From positions 558,001-622,000 of the forward strand of contig JAGYXB010000460.1 of NCBI GenBank assembly GCA_022495005.1: DNA of 64,000 nt. Reading direction: 5' to 3'. How positions within the stretch are numbered: position 1 is the first letter of the stretch; each line of letters opens with the position of its first letter. The notes beneath the pieces were generated by a model. It did not search any database. It saw nothing but the letters and a program-made list of their open reading frames with translations, and was not told where the DNA came from. Position numbers and translations under genes: made by a program. The DNA comes from Rhyacophila brunnea. Lineage: Eukaryota > Arthropoda > Insecta > Trichoptera > Rhyacophilidae. Positions 34,364-46,658 of the stretch are shown piece by piece.

Positions 34364-35878
34364 GTCAAACGGTATTAATAAATTTGATTAATACCTGGTA
34401 CTATCTATTATAACAATCATGTTAATAATATCATTAATAACACACCTACCTAATGATTTTGATTATTTACACAAGCTAATTATTGCTCTTCCATTGTCGG
34501 AAGATCTCAGTTAACGTAATAACTTTAATTATCATAGAAATATCGGTAGGATAAAGAGTAAAAACACTCGCTTAGACAGTGAAAGATGTGAGTTCGAACC
34601 CCACTTGGCTTAACTTTTTTCTAATAGATTTGTTTTTGGTGTTCTTTAAAATGGTGCATTTTCATTGATATAGTTGGTAGAGTAGGTGGCGCGGGAATAA
34701 TTCAAATTTTCCGATTTTTTTTTTCAATATAAAAATAATAAATTATTTAATTAAAAATGCCGCTTCTCGATAGGTATATAAAAAAATAATTAGTCAAATT
34801 AGGTCAATTAGAAATAATATTAAAGTTTTTTTTAGATGTACAATAATTGTGAAAAGGTGTACCAGATTTCATAATTTAATATGTTTTATGTTAATTATTA
34901 GTAATGGGGTCTGTATGATCTTTGAGCCTTCCTATACAGACTATTTCTCATTTGTTTCAACAATAGGTTCTGCATTTCAACCTTTGTTTACCAATGAGAT
35001 TCTTAATATTCCTCTTTAACACCACATTTTAACGGCTATATTAACGAACATCAATATTTAATTAATATACTACAAAGCCAACCATTGCAAGATAATTAAA
35101 AACTCGAGCCAACAATCAACGGTAGAAACACAAAGAGCAAATGTGAATTTCAATTATAAATTTAATGAATGCTCGTATAACTCAGTTGCGTGTCCGTGAG
35201 TTCATTAAAAGGGGGAAAAGAATAATAAAGTCTTCAGGTATGATTAAAAGAACAGTATTAAAGAAAGGAAAACATTTAAAAATAGTCATTGTCTAATAAT
35301 AAATACTTACGGCCTATTGTAACCTCTTGACTTACTGACTTGATTACTTTCAATAGACTACCTAATAGTTTCTCCAACTCAAGTGTGCTTTGACTGAGTT
35401 AACTGAGACAAAATTAATTCAAAGTTCCCATGGAAGAAAGGAACACGGAGATTTAACAAAAATAAATGATTCTAATTAATTTACATACATCATGATATTT
35501 AAAAACAAAGGTAAAATAAAGAACAGCTGATTTATAAATAGAATTCGAATAGACTATTATACCCCAATACACTATATTTTGAAGCAGGGGTTTGAATGTG
35601 TGAGTGTCCTACGAAAATGAAGCACATTATAGATGTTCAATAGAGCGTGTTGAAACCTTCAAATACACCAATATTGAGTGAGCGTCAGTGCAAAAATTGA
35701 GAGCAATTATCAAAACGAAGGACAAGCTTAAAATAACATATTCTTGACACGTTTTTAAGTTTATCCCATATTATTCCACATTCGAGATTGGTTGCTTGTT
35801 ACTCCACACCCATTAAGTATTTCAGTTTCCATTAATTCTGTGTTCCCTGAGTAAAACAATACGGACATACTAAAATAT
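34364..35878. other. AT-rich; tRNA-like arm near 34585-34610
   Basis: GTGAGTTCGAACCCCAC resembles a tRNA T-arm and is followed by TTTTTTCTAATAG, as in SINE-2, so it may be a degraded SINE head. The rest shows nothing. Confidence 0.35.
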
Positions 35879-36045
35879 ATGACGAGATCTTCACTTCTGA
35901 AATAAGATGCCGCATTTTTAATAGCATTATAGTTGGCCTTTGTGGCAGGTCGGAGGACCCGATGGACCCAACAGCTGGTTGGACCTACTTGAGCATCTCT
36001 TCACTTTCCGAGCATATTCTCGAAACTTCCAAGAGGATGAGATTT
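35879..36045 (+). repeat. dispersed repeat D (copy 1)
   Basis: GAGATCTTCAC, AATAAGATGCC, TTGGCCTTTGTGGC, GGTCGGAGGACCCGATGG and CCCAACAGCTGGTTGGACC recur in order at 38888 and 39276. Class unknown, possibly a retroelement 5' fragment. Confidence 0.75.
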
Positions 36046-37590
36046 GCATCCTGTAGTTCTCATCCAAATGGGCATGTTGGTCGGGTGAGACTACAGAAAA
36101 CTATACAGTTGAGATTTCATTACAACTTACTATGGCATATAACCAATCTCATTCCCAGTCCCAGGTTTAGGTCGTTTATATATGTTATTTTCCTCGGTCG
36201 TGTAAAAATATTATAGAAAGTATCATTGTCCACGTAACTTCCATTAGTATTTCTGTCCAATTGTCAATAATTCTTACCTATTATTTACCTTCTTCCAACA
36301 GACACTAATCTACTTTCATTTTTTTTATAATCGAACTTCTTTTTTTCCACTTGTTTTATGTGTCGTCTATTCTAGAGATGACATTTTGTATCTACTGATC
36401 TATAACACATAAAGTCAATAATTATGTATAATACCTTTTATGATGAGAGTGATAATTTGAAAACGTGCAGGTTTTTTTTATATTTGATTTGATTACGATT
36501 ATTTTTTATTTACTATTAAAATCTGATACATATAATATTCTTGTAATGTCAGTCCTATGTGATGGCCCTAGGCCTAGATGCTATGTTGAATTGAGATAAA
36601 TGACCTTACTTGCTTAATATACAAAAGTTCATAGACCAAAATTTGATATGATTAAGTATAACGTAATAAATAAGGTGATGCTTTTATGATTATTTATCTT
36701 TATTTATTATTACATTTTTTGTAGTATTTACCTGTATGTCCCTGATAACTATTTTAGAAATCGGGATCATCAGTATTTGTTTACTCTCTCAATATGCAGA
36801 ACTAAACTGCCATTAGTATTGCCTACTGGGATGGCATAAATTCAACCAAATTGCTTCGGATGTTGACATATTCTACCAACGTGAGGATTTTTTTATAAAT
36901 TCTTAAAAAAGGCTTTACTTAGCTCATTTGGTGTACTTCCTAATATCTCATTTATAATTTTTATATTTACTCTGTTTACTGTTTAATAATTTAATACTGC
37001 ATGTATCGTTTTTTTTTATATTAGGTATGTTGTTTTAATAATATTTCTTTGTTTTTAAATGTCATGTTACGAACGTCTTAAATTAATAGTTTGTAAAGTT
37101 TACTATATGTTAATAAATAAAACTTGATTGGTTGATTGATTGATTATCGTATTTATATGCTAACATCCAGCACTCCTTGAATATTTTACACGCCACTGCC
37201 AAAACTGTATTCCTTAGTCAAATTTTATGCCACAAAGGACTGGACATAACGGTGGTCAGCCAGTAATATGACTATGTAGCCTAATTACACAGCGGTAATG
37301 AAGTACATTAGTGTAAAAGTTTGCACCGTTCGCGACCCACAGTTTGTTTTGTTAGAATGCCCTTGGGTGTTGCATACGCACCGTTGAATTTCAACTTTGC
37401 AATAATAATAAAATAACGTACTTGCCGTACCGAGAGTTTTGTTTGAAAATTTTATGTCAGAAATTATTATACAAAACTACACATCCTCCGCAAGGAATCT
37501 GACCTGTTGATCAGTGCTATAAAATGACACTTTTAATATGTATGTTTGGACAGTTTGAATGAACATAAAAATATATATTCTTGAGAGACC
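36046..37590. other. AT-rich, nothing recognised
   Basis: No shared repeat noticed. A short GATT run occurs near 37131-37145. Confidence 0.4.
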
Positions 37591-37904
37591 TGTGGGTCTA
37601 TTCTATACTTATCGACCGCTAAAGTGATAAATATTATCAAACTTAGGGTAAGTTTGTATCATAGTATTAGCACATATTGTAACAATTACAATAAGCTGTT
37701 TGCAATTGTTGCAATAACTGCTACATTTTAACAACAGCAAGAGAGTTGCTGTTAAAATTATTATAGCATTTATTGCAACAATTACAAGCACGTTATTGTA
37801 ATTGTTAAATTAAGTGCTAATACTTTGATACAAACCTACCATAAGTTTGATAATATTTAACACTTTATCGCTTTAGCGGTCGATAAGTATAGAATAGACC
37901 CACT
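37591..37904. mobile_element. fold-back MITE, GTGGGTCTATTCTATAC family (copy 2)
   Basis: GTGGGTCTATTCTATACTTA and CGACCGCTAAAGTGATAAAT at the left are mirrored exactly or nearly so at the right (TAAGTATAGAATAGACCCAC). It is palindromic throughout, as at 19912, but with different internal differences, so it is an independent old copy. Confidence 0.87.
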
Positions 37905-38887
37905 GAATTAATTGTTATTCAATTAACAAAATAAACCACTACGGAGCTAATGCCCCGTGATCTGCCATGGATGGCTTTACATTTACTATCAAGGCTTCTT
38001 TTAGGGTTTTGACACGCAAACTACTTTACTTGATGCTTAGTCTAAGAGAATTTGTGCCGTCTGAGCAAAATACTTTATTCAAAATAATTAATCTACCACC
38101 TTACAAAAACCCTGGAAAATTGTTTGTAGCGCAAGGCGATAGTGATTCTGATAAATATTTTGTCGTATTCATTGGAAAATTTAGGGGATTTATAGCCGCA
38201 TTTTTGTAGTTTTTCGGCAGAAAAACAAATATCGCATGAGACTAAACTTTTGAGCACACAATACTGCGAAATTAAGGTTTATATAGTAATATTATGACAG
38301 CAATCACTGGATCTGAAAGGCATCAATCATTGTTATTTATCACCATTTATTATTTTGATTCTTTTTATTATATTAATTCAGAAAATAAAAAGCGCATCTT
38401 CCCCAGCCTCGTGTGTCATGGTCCCTGTAAGGTCTCGGATATCCGCGTCTACCATCCTAATAATTGCCGCTCCTTGCTGAAATTTTGGAAAATCGAGTAG
38501 TATGTGTAAGTTACTTTATAATTGTCGCTCGGACGCTATTCATTATTTTAGTATATATATATATATGGGGAAATATATCACATAGAATAAAATTAACTTG
38601 TTGCTTTTCCATATATTATCTCAAATATTTTGCTGAAATATTTTAAATTATAAAATACAATAAAAGATTATTTATATAACATAAAGGTTTGCTATAATCC
38701 GATTGGTGTCTGAATCGATGTACCTACTTAATTGTTTGGTGGTTGATAGATTTAGGCCTTTGACTGAATTTACATGACTTTAATTTTAGAGTACCCATGA
38801 GAGTGAGGTGAGTACCAGGTAGAGGCAAAATTTAAATTTGTAGTAACTAAAAAAAGACTAATACAAAACTACCGAACAATTTAAGTG
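37905..38887. other. non-coding; short frames only
   Basis: Holds an 80-codon plus frame (37967-38209) and two others without motif, and an (AT)n run near 38553-38566. Confidence 0.4.
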
Positions 38888-39000
38888 ATGAGATCTTCAC
38901 GTTGGCAATATGGCATAGCAAATTTTCTAAATGTAACAAAATTGTACTTTGTGGTAATCAGGTCGGATAGTCCGACAAGCCCGACAGCTGGTTAAACCGA
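38888..39000 (+). repeat. dispersed repeat D (copy 2)
   Basis: GATGAGATCTTCAC, TTTGTGGTAATCAGGTCGG and AGCCCGACAGCTGGTT match the copies at 35879 and 39276. The most diverged of the three. Confidence 0.65.
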
Positions 39001-39275
39001 GACAACACAAATATGGACCCTCCAAACCAACCCGCCCGGCACCACATTCGGTCTTAATTAAGCGAATCACGAGGCCCTACGTTTAGATGTTAAATATCAG
39101 CAATTTTTTACGCCCTGGAATGTCTAAGGAGCAAATACCAAAGTCTTGTGAATTTTGACTGAGATTAAAAAATGCCATAAGAGAGAATGCCACGGAGACA
39201 ACAAAAAATAAATGAATTTAATGATTAATAAGATACAAAAAAAGCTAAAACTATACGAAAAAACAAAACTATTTG

Positions 39276-39450
39276 AAGAGATCTTCACCTCCCCAATAAG
39301 ACGCCTCATTTTTTAAATGCAATATAATTGGCCTTGTGGCGACCAGATCAGACAGCCCGATGGGCCCAACAACTAGTTGGACCGACTTGAATATATCTTA
39401 CCTCTCGGAGCACATTCTCGGATATTCTCAGAGGATTTTGAATCCTGCTT
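39276..39450 (+). repeat. dispersed repeat D (copy 3)
   Basis: GAGATCTTCACCTCCCCAAT, AATTGGCCTTGTGGCGACCA, CAGCCCGATGGGCCCAAC, TTGGACCGACTTGA, TCTCGGAGCACATTCTCGG. The 3' part extends the similarity to copy 1 (CCGAGCATATTCTCG). Confidence 0.75.
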
Positions 39451-39476
39451 TGAATAAGCTAAGTAAGTAAGTCTAA

Positions 39477-39833
39477 AGCGTCAATTACATTGAGCTACTT
39501 TACGAGCTGCTTGTTGGCGAACTTATAATCTGCCTGTAAAGTCGCCCAGTATCATCATCGAACAAGCTAACAAGCAGATTGTAAACAGTCTACCGATAAA
39601 ATTTGAAAGCCGGTCAACTTTACACGCCACACGCCGGCGTGTGGGCATACTGCGTCTGCGCAGTAGCGCCCTCCTGGTAAAAAACGAACTACTTTCTGTC
39701 AAAACAGTCGCTAGCTTGTTGGCTTCTCAGCGAATGGAAAGTTTTGTGTGTCATCACAATCGCAGTAGCTAAATCGTCCGCTTTTAAATTGGCCAACAAA
39801 CAGCTCGTAAAGTAGCCCAATGTAATTGACGCA
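39477..39833 (+). mobile_element. PIF/Harbinger-type MITE H (copy 2)
   Basis: The ends AGCGTCAATTACATTGAGCT and the inverse ...GCCCAATGTAATTGACGCA are flanked on both sides by TAA. The interior has CACGCCGGCGTGTGG and CTGCGTCTGCGCAGTAG. It is 357 bp and non-coding. A 3-bp TWA duplication is characteristic of PIF/Harbinger insertions. Confidence 0.9.
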
Positions 39834-39836
39834 TAA

Positions 39837-40546
39837 GCTCGTAGAGGACAGCGAATCCGCCATAGCCTGTCAAAAACTGTTGAACCAAGACATGTTAGTT
39901 GGGTATTTTTGATTTGGGGTAGTACCTACCCGAAAGTCATAAATGGACCATTTTTCTCTGTGCACGCCATGGTTTATTGAATTTTTGGTATACGTGGATT
40001 TGTTTCGTTTTTGCAAAAACACGTTTAAAACAATATGCCATGGTCACATCATTGTATCATTCAGATTGAGTAAGTCCATATGCAAGATATTGTATTCATA
40101 TTTGAATGAATAATAGCGTAATATCCCCTCCCATATTGTAGTAACTAAGCTTTTACGTAATTTGAAAAGACGGGTGGGCAGTTCGTAGCGCGGTACCTAA
40201 TTGTGTTTGTATCAAAAGGGGAATAGGCGTCAGCCGGCAAGGGGCGCAGAAAACTAGGAACAATGCTTGTTTAATGGCGTACTTGTTCAATTTGATTTAT
40301 AAACCGGTGCGCACTGAAACGCCGAGTAGTAAGGTACATACTGTAACCATGCATTGAAACATATTTTGCATTCAAGTAATTGACATAAAAGTGTATTAAC
40401 TGCAAATTAAACCATAAATCGCCTAAAATTGTGATATATTTTATAAGTTTTAAAACAATAAGAGAAATAAACTTTAGTCTCATTAAATTGGTAGATTTTA
40501 AACGTAGATTCATTTAATATTAAAATTTAATATCTGCAACACATAA
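39837..40546. other. non-coding, nothing recognised
   Basis: No shared repeat; a minus-strand 80-codon frame (40271-40513) has no motif. Confidence 0.4.
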
Positions 40547-40549
40547 TAA

Positions 40550-41306
40550 TGCCTTGATTATACGTAATGAGTACAGTGACGAGACAGTGTTCTCGGCCAA
40601 GTGCTCGGTTGATATAAACATATTATTCCCGAGCGTTCGTCCAAGTAGGATGGCGAGACAGTCACTTGGACCCTATTCTATTTACTTGACCGAGTGCCCA
40701 ACCACCACCCTACCGGCACTGACTCGCTAACCCGCTCGGCATACTTAAACACACACTCTGTGCATACTCACCACTCGTATCTTTGTATCATTGGAGTAAT
40801 ATTTTTTAACAATTTACACAATCACTGCTAACCTTTTAATAATAACACGTTAATTATATCTAATGGCCAACGACTCTAAACGCGCCAGTCGCGGTGTTAG
40901 CACTAAATTAGTTAAAACGTTCTACATCCATTCTCAAAAGCACTCTAAATTAATCAGGGTCTTCTAACTCCAATTCACTAAAAATAGTGTAATATGTTGA
41001 ACCACGATCCGATCTCCTTAAAATCCAGTGTCTTGTCCCAAGACGTTTATCTTCTTCGCGCAATAATTGATTAAATTCATCATTAATCAGAGGTGGTATG
41101 AGCAGCTTAGTATATTTTTTAATGTACGTTTTACGATCCATATTTCGGTACACAAAACTGCCTGCTTTTTGATCGAAAGTAAACTGACTCGCCACAAAAG
41201 TCGAAAAGAGAAAAATACGTATAAAAACTCTCTCGCCCACACCACTCTCTCGTCCTAGTGACATTTTGCTGTCTTGCCACTGTACTCGTTACGTATAATC
41301 AAGGCA
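40550..41306 (-). mobile_element. PIF/Harbinger element, deleted, with transposase start
   Basis: The terminal repeats TGCCTTGATTATACGTAA and its inverse extend about 40 bp with few differences (GAGTACAGTG..AGACAG). TAA lies at both borders (40547-40549, 41307-41309). The 757-bp element carries the N-terminal part of a Harbinger transposase on the minus strand, so it derives from an autonomous element by internal deletion. A diverged piece of repeat E lies inside near 40845-40900. Confidence 0.9.
40905..41264 (-). pseudogene. Harbinger transposase N-terminal fragment
   Basis: From ATG at 41264 (or the internal Met at MDRKTYIKKYTK) the frame runs 104 codons to KRLGTRHWILRRSDRGSTYY and FSELELEDPD, then TAA at 40950. 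Past the stop the same frame continues FRVLLRMDVERFN. The run RHW(I)LRR, then (F/L)L..EL..EDP...F...LRM....F is the conserved start of PIF/Harbinger nucleases, just before their DDE catalytic region, which is deleted here. The family encodes the cutting enzyme plus a separate Myb-like partner; none is present. Confidence 0.82.
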
Positions 41307-41309
41307 TAA

Positions 41310-42302
41310 TATTATACTGACTCCAAATTATTCTCATTTTTAATTGTAAGATATTTGTTGTGTCTCAAAACTCGTTGCAAATGAGAAGCATTTAAATAAA
41401 ACTATTCTTTTTCACATCTTTTGCCTCATGGAAGAGGCTAGTTATCACTGAAATTACAGGTGTTGCCAATAATCTGCTTTCATCTGGGGCAATCCAGCGT
41501 TGATTTCATTGCTTCAGTCTTTTTCTTCATCTGAAAAGTGCATGTTCTCGCAACCTCATTCCTTCAGCGCTATTATTGATCACCCTCCTCACTAGGCTAC
41601 TCAAATTCTTACAATATAACTAAAGAATTTCAGAATACGTTTCTTTCGGGTAGCCAAAAAATGTTTTTCTATTATAAACTCTTCCCACCAAATAAATACA
41701 TCAGGTTGCTGTAACAGTACAATTTAATTAATAACAGTTTAAATAGTAAAAATTTATAACATGTTTCAATGTGACTATAGTAACTCGTATTTTACAAAAG
41801 GTCGCAATAGTACCTAGTGTCGTACTTTTCTACCTTGATCATAACGCTCCATCCTTAATCCCCAAAGGCTTGGGAGCCTTTCTGTGTTGAACGTTGATGA
41901 GAGACTGACTTTTTTCTAGCCAGTCAAACGTCCCATCCTTTTCGGTTGGTTCCGACTTCTCATCCGCCCGCGGAGATAAATAATAATATTAATTCATAAC
42001 TATTAGCTAAGTATTTTTTGTATTTTTTTTATTATATCAAGTAACTGACAATACATCCTAACACTTGCATTATTGCATAGATAATACACACATTATTTAC
42101 ATTAAATTCAAGACCATACTGCTATTGAAAATTTCGAGATAACATGTTGAATTTTTCCTACAATACTTTCGTTTTCCAGTGTCTGTCTAAAGAACAATGC
42201 AAACGAGGCAGTAGTAATTCGACTTATCTCGAGAAAAAATTCTAAAATTACCAAATATCGTGGCTAGAGAACCTACAGCCAAATTATAAAAATATCTTCT
42301 TT
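41310..42302. other. non-coding; balanced patch 41845-41970
   Basis: The patch with CCCAAAGGCTTGGGAGCC and CCAGTCAAACGTCCCATCC looks like old repeat sequence, but no second copy was seen here. Confidence 0.35.
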
Positions 42303-42512
42303 TTGGCCTTACACTCATGGCTGAGGATCGTGACCACATTTGAATTTCATCATCCTTTGAGCAACCAAAACTTTCCATCCTTCTCGATCTTCCGCTTCTC
42401 TCAGGGCAGAATGGATGGTGCCCCCAGTCAGCTCTTCCTCTGCTTTGTCTTCCCTGGAGGGGTCTACCCAAAACCACCAGTCTCTCCAGGTTGTCCGGTC
42501 CGCGCCTGACAA
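42303..42512 (-). mobile_element. LINE 3' coding end (RTE-like)
   Basis: The minus strand reads TWRDWWFWVDPSREDK, then TGGTIHSALREAEDREGWKV and LVAQRM..K, then a stop. The block TIH.ALREAEDR..W..LV is typical of the C terminus of RTE-like retrotransposon proteins. The upstream coding region is absent. Confidence 0.55.
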
Positions 42513-42790
42513 TATTGTCGTGGTGAGGAGATTCGTAGAGCTATGCTGGTGGTAGTCTAACTATCGGAAGGGTCTCCCAAGCCAGACAGGTCTATGATGA
42601 CTAGCCAGACTAAGAGGGGTCTACTGGAGTAAGGCAGCAATTTCTTCGGTACTGACTAAGGGAGGTGATCAAGGGGATTGGAACAGCCTTAGAGGAGACA
42701 CTTGAAGGCGATAATGAATACATTATGAACGGCTTCAATATTGCGATGTGGAAAGCAACGGGAAACCACCACATTTAAATCCCACGAAAA
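42513..42790 (+). repeat. dispersed retroelement-like repeat F (copy 1)
   Basis: GTCGTGGTGAGGAGATTCGT, GAGCTATGCTGGTGGTAGTC, AGACAGGTCTATGATGA and the tail GCGATGTGGAAAGCAACGGG, AAACCACCACATTTA. The first ~100 bp match 62146-62250. Composition is unlike the flanks. Probably part of a non-LTR element. Confidence 0.6.
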
Positions 42791-43574
42791 CCACATGAAA
42801 TAAAAATATAATAGTTACCGAATGCAGATCGTAAAACTTTTAGGTCGTTTAATTTAGATTTTTCTAATCTGTTAATAGGTTTGCATAAAGAAAATAATCT
42901 ATCATTTCCAGTCTTAATCGCATTTAACAGTTTTTTTTTTTATTATCTTGAAATGGCGGAAAATGGAAGTAAAAAACTTTGAAACTAATACCATAAAATG
43001 TATGTTTGTATTAGTCGTATAGTTGTTGGACTTCTTGTTCCGAGCAATCTGTATATCCAATATTCAAATATCAATAACTTTTCAAGTGCATAAGTGAAAC
43101 GTGTATCGAATCTAAATTCACGGTCACCTGAGCGGTTGCCCACCGTTGACTGCACACTGTAACGGATACCAAAACAATGGCGACGAAATTACTATATCAA
43201 TTCACAAATTCAGCCATCAATTTTTCCCGTGATACGTCGCTGCGTGACTCGCATTGTTTTCCCAATTTTCCTTTTTGTTCGCCCTTTTGTTCAGAGGGTG
43301 CGTTTTTCATTTTTCCTCCTCCATTTTTCACCGGCCATTGTTTTTAGTTGAAATTATTTTGTATTTGTTCGCGAACACTGTTTTTAACGCGGGATTTTTT
43401 AAAAAATATCCATTCTTTCCGATGGTTATAACAATACTTTTTGCGAATGTGTTTAATGACTCAAACTGATTTAATGGCTCGAACATAAGTATTTTTTTTT
43501 AGGTACTGTCACCTGTAAATGTAATTTTAAGCTCTTAACACAATAAAAAGAAGGTAACAGGTGACAAGGAAGAT
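42791..43574. other. AT-rich; nothing firm
   Basis: A 71-codon Phe-rich frame at 43254-43469 is chance in T-rich sequence. A CACCTG-containing word occurs near 43124 and 43509, with AGGTGACA at 43558. Confidence 0.35.
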
Positions 43575-43579
43575 ACAAC

Positions 43580-43711
43580 CACGAACTTTGATACTTTGGA
43601 TGCTGAAGACGCACCTGGCGCGCAATGACAAGGTGGCCGATCGATGTAATTAACGTGCATTTTAAAGGTGGTAATTAAAAAGTCATTATCTAGTCAGCAG
43701 CGAATGAGCAT
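43580..43711 (-). repeat. dispersed ~120-bp repeat E (copy 3, inverted)
   Basis: Minus-strand reading: GCTGCTGACTAGATAATGAC, TTTTTAATTACCACCTTTAA, AATGCACGTTAATTACATCG, ATCGGCCACCTTGTCATTGC, GCGTCTTCAGCATCCAAAGT. The closest match to the copy at 16914, which sits inside a hAT element; no hAT ends are visible here. Confidence 0.78.
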
Positions 43712-43715
43712 ATAT

Positions 43716-44299
43716 GATGATCCCGTCGTCGTCTCACAGTTAAAAGTGAGATAATCCATATTTTTAGGATGGAAGAAACCCAATCACCAAACCTCTTCAA
43801 CGGATCAGAAGAAAATGGAAAGTGAAAATTTAGACCGCGATGGTTTAATTATGTAGAAAGAAACTCAGTACCCCTGATACCATCAGAGTAGAGAAAGAAT
43901 GTGGCAAATAAAGAGGAGTAGAGACGTTTTACTACAATCTATAATTATGCTCCATCATCGATACATAGGGCAACCACAAGGTCATACCACTCCTCTCGGT
44001 CTATCGCCACGTCTTACGCCTTCCGGCATAAAAACTGAATCGCGTAATAATACTGCTTCAGGATACATTCGACAATACCAACCATAACAATAATCACATT
44101 AGCATGTCCTAATTTGTGCGCACGAGAATAAATCACATCTGTACATATTTATAAATAAATGGTCGCAATATATAACTTTTTCCCTTGAAATCCTTGATCC
44201 CATGCCACGAAGATGTAGAGTTTCTCACTCTCTGGTGGCATCCGGAACATATTAGTATGTCCACGCCACGAATAGCATATGTTTGTGATTACGTCAATC
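43716..44299. other. non-coding, nothing recognised
   Basis: No repeat noticed; short frames only. Confidence 0.4.
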
Positions 44300-44307
44300 A
44301 TCTAGAC

Positions 44308-44698
44308 CAGGAGTTCACAAACTTTTTCGTCAAAGGGACAATTTTGAAATCAAAAATATTTGGCGGGCAGCCCTTTCATTTGTAAATATTTTCTGTTTTC
44401 AAAAAACATAAGGCAAAAAAATTTAAAAAATATTTCATTGTGTAAACTTATATTTTTATCTAAACATATAATATTATTATTACTCTTATTGATATACTAA
44501 AAAATAACGTATAAAATATATATTTTTTCAGCATGTAGTTTATGAAATTATTTGTTTGAAACTAAATCCTGCAATCTACGCTCAAATTTTGTAGTAATTT
44601 TTAATATTCGATATGAACAATAAAAAGTAATACAGATTTAACATAAATCTCGCGGGACACATCAAAAAGTCATGCGGAACACACTTTGTGAACCTCTG
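44308..44698. mobile_element. hAT MITE, CAG.(A/G)GTTCACAAA family
   Basis: Starts CAGGAGTTCACAAACTTTTT and ends with the inverse of CAGAGGTTCACAAAGTGTGT. The 8-bp flanks ATCTAGAC and ATCTGGAC match at 7 of 8. It is 391 bp and non-coding. The ends recall the widespread hAT family that begins CAGGGGTTC(T/C)CAAA. Confidence 0.88.
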
Positions 44699-44706
44699 AT
44701 CTGGAC

Positions 44707-45618
44707 AGACGTATCAGCTCACGAACTCGAGTGTATGTAACGTGGTCGTATCACTGCATTCCTAAGATTCGGTAGAGACATCTATTTTCAAAGCTCAAAA
44801 ATCGAAAGCTTTGAGCCATGGTGAGATGCCACTTATAATAAAAAATGTAATTTACACAAATCCAATATTGTTTCCCAAATTATATTAAATAAACCAAAAT
44901 ATTCATCTAACTCTAGAATAACTATATCGTGCGTATCAATTACAAAAACTGTCAATTGAGGTCTTCTGCACCTGCTATTTTAATTCATTCATTAACATGT
45001 CAAAACACTGCTATTTGTTAGTTTTGAGATAAAGAAAGGCTAAACAGAAGCTGTCAAATATTAAAACCACGCCACCTTATTTTGCAGATTTGAGCGTTTC
45101 ACAATGGTGCCAAATTCTAAATTATCCGGTCAAAAAAATTGGATTAATAAATTTTTTAAAGTATTTAGAATAAATTCAAGTGATACTCTTCTTGATCTTA
45201 CTGTAACACAAATCCAATAATTACGAGTGGCGCAGGTGCATGTTTGGCATAATGCAAAAGTCTGCAAAAGAAACGAATGGACAAGGAAGCCGATAATAGG
45301 ATGTGGTGTGATAGAAGTCACCAAATAGGTAAAATAGCAATAGGCTGGCATGTCGCTCGGCGAGTGAACAACCGCTGCATGAATTCTATCGTACAATGGT
45401 ATTCAAAGAGCATTAAATAACTACGGGGACACCCCCGCTAGATTGACGAACTTATACAGTTTGTTGAATGTGCGTGGTAGCAAAGAAGAGAGGACTGAGA
45501 ATAGTGTAGGAGCTAGGGAAGGCTGTCATTCAGCGACATATCGACTCCGACTGGTAATGATGATCAGTAACAAAAAAAATATACTAAATAATCAGTGATC
45601 AATTATTTAGGAGGAACA
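44707..45618. other. non-coding, nothing firm
   Basis: A minus-strand 88-codon frame (45130-45396) in balanced sequence shows no motif. The stretch 45230-45560 might be an old retroelement but was not identified. Confidence 0.35.
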
Positions 45619-45859
45619 CTCACGATGGCCGCGCGGTTTCAGCGTCGGCCTATTGCGTCGTCGTTCTCAGGGTCGAATCCTGGGTCTGGCAAGTACACAT
45701 ATTGTTTCTCAATTTGTGTATGAGTCAGAGTATGGACCAAATAGGTTGAGCAAGTGGCTGACATCCATTTCTCGTAAAAAACAAACATCTGTTAATACAA
45801 ACCTCCACTCTGTGGAGATTTGTATAATATGATCTTATTAGGATCGAACATGATCGGAA
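45619..45859 (+). mobile_element. SINE-1 (tRNA-derived), second near full-length copy
   Basis: CACGATGGCCGCGCGGTTTC, B-box GGTCGAATCC, CAAGTACACATATTG, GTATGAGTCAGAGTATGGAC, AAATAGGTTGAGCAAGTGGC, CATTTCTCGTAAAAAACA and GATCGAACATGATCGG follow the 9681 copy step by step. Contains a small extra segment (TTTGTATAATATGATC) near the 3' end. Confidence 0.87.
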
Positions 45860-45869
45860 AATTAGATAA

Positions 45870-46658
45870 TAATTTACATCTAGAAACTAAACAATAAATA
45901 TTGTTTAAAATATACGCAAACCTCAATGGCCTGAGTAAGCTAAATATTATGTAATATATTTAAATCATGAGAGAAATTCACGGTCACATTTCGAAAGGAA
46001 GATCTTAGAATTGGGCCATATAATAAAATGACGTCTGTCGAATGTAGTGAGCTCTTTCACCTATAGTGGAGCCAAAAATAGTACATGTCGGTAATGGGTG
46101 AGCCATGTCGTACGGATGGGGGAAATATACCTGTAGCTGTAGTATAGTAGCGATCAAATATTTACTGTTTAATGTATCAAATTATTCTGCAATAATATAT
46201 TCCCAGCGAATCAATTTCCAGTAAACAAATCTTAGCTAGATCAGCAAGTTGATTGGCGATATTAGATACGGTATATTATTACATCATATCACAGCACATT
46301 ATATCATTATGGTGTATTAGCCGAATAATCATTTTTCATGGTATATTAATTACGACAAATCCAGAGTGATGAAAAAAAATGGTAGACCCAAATTTGGAGT
46401 GCTCGACTGCATGATTAACACCAAGCACTGCGTTTCGTTTATTCTATTTAGTGTTATCGTATAGACTCTTTACATTTATTCTTATTTCTCTCAAAGTACG
46501 GTGTCATTTATTTTTATACAAATTTTAGTTACGACTATACACCAATAATTTCATAACATTTAAAGACGTCGCAAATTTCTCACGTTGTTATTAATGTATT
46601 AGTTACGGATGGAATAGTCAATCGAGTCACAATATTCGTATCAATCATATTGTATTGT
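45870..46658. other. AT-rich, nothing recognised
   Basis: No shared repeat noticed. Confidence 0.4.
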
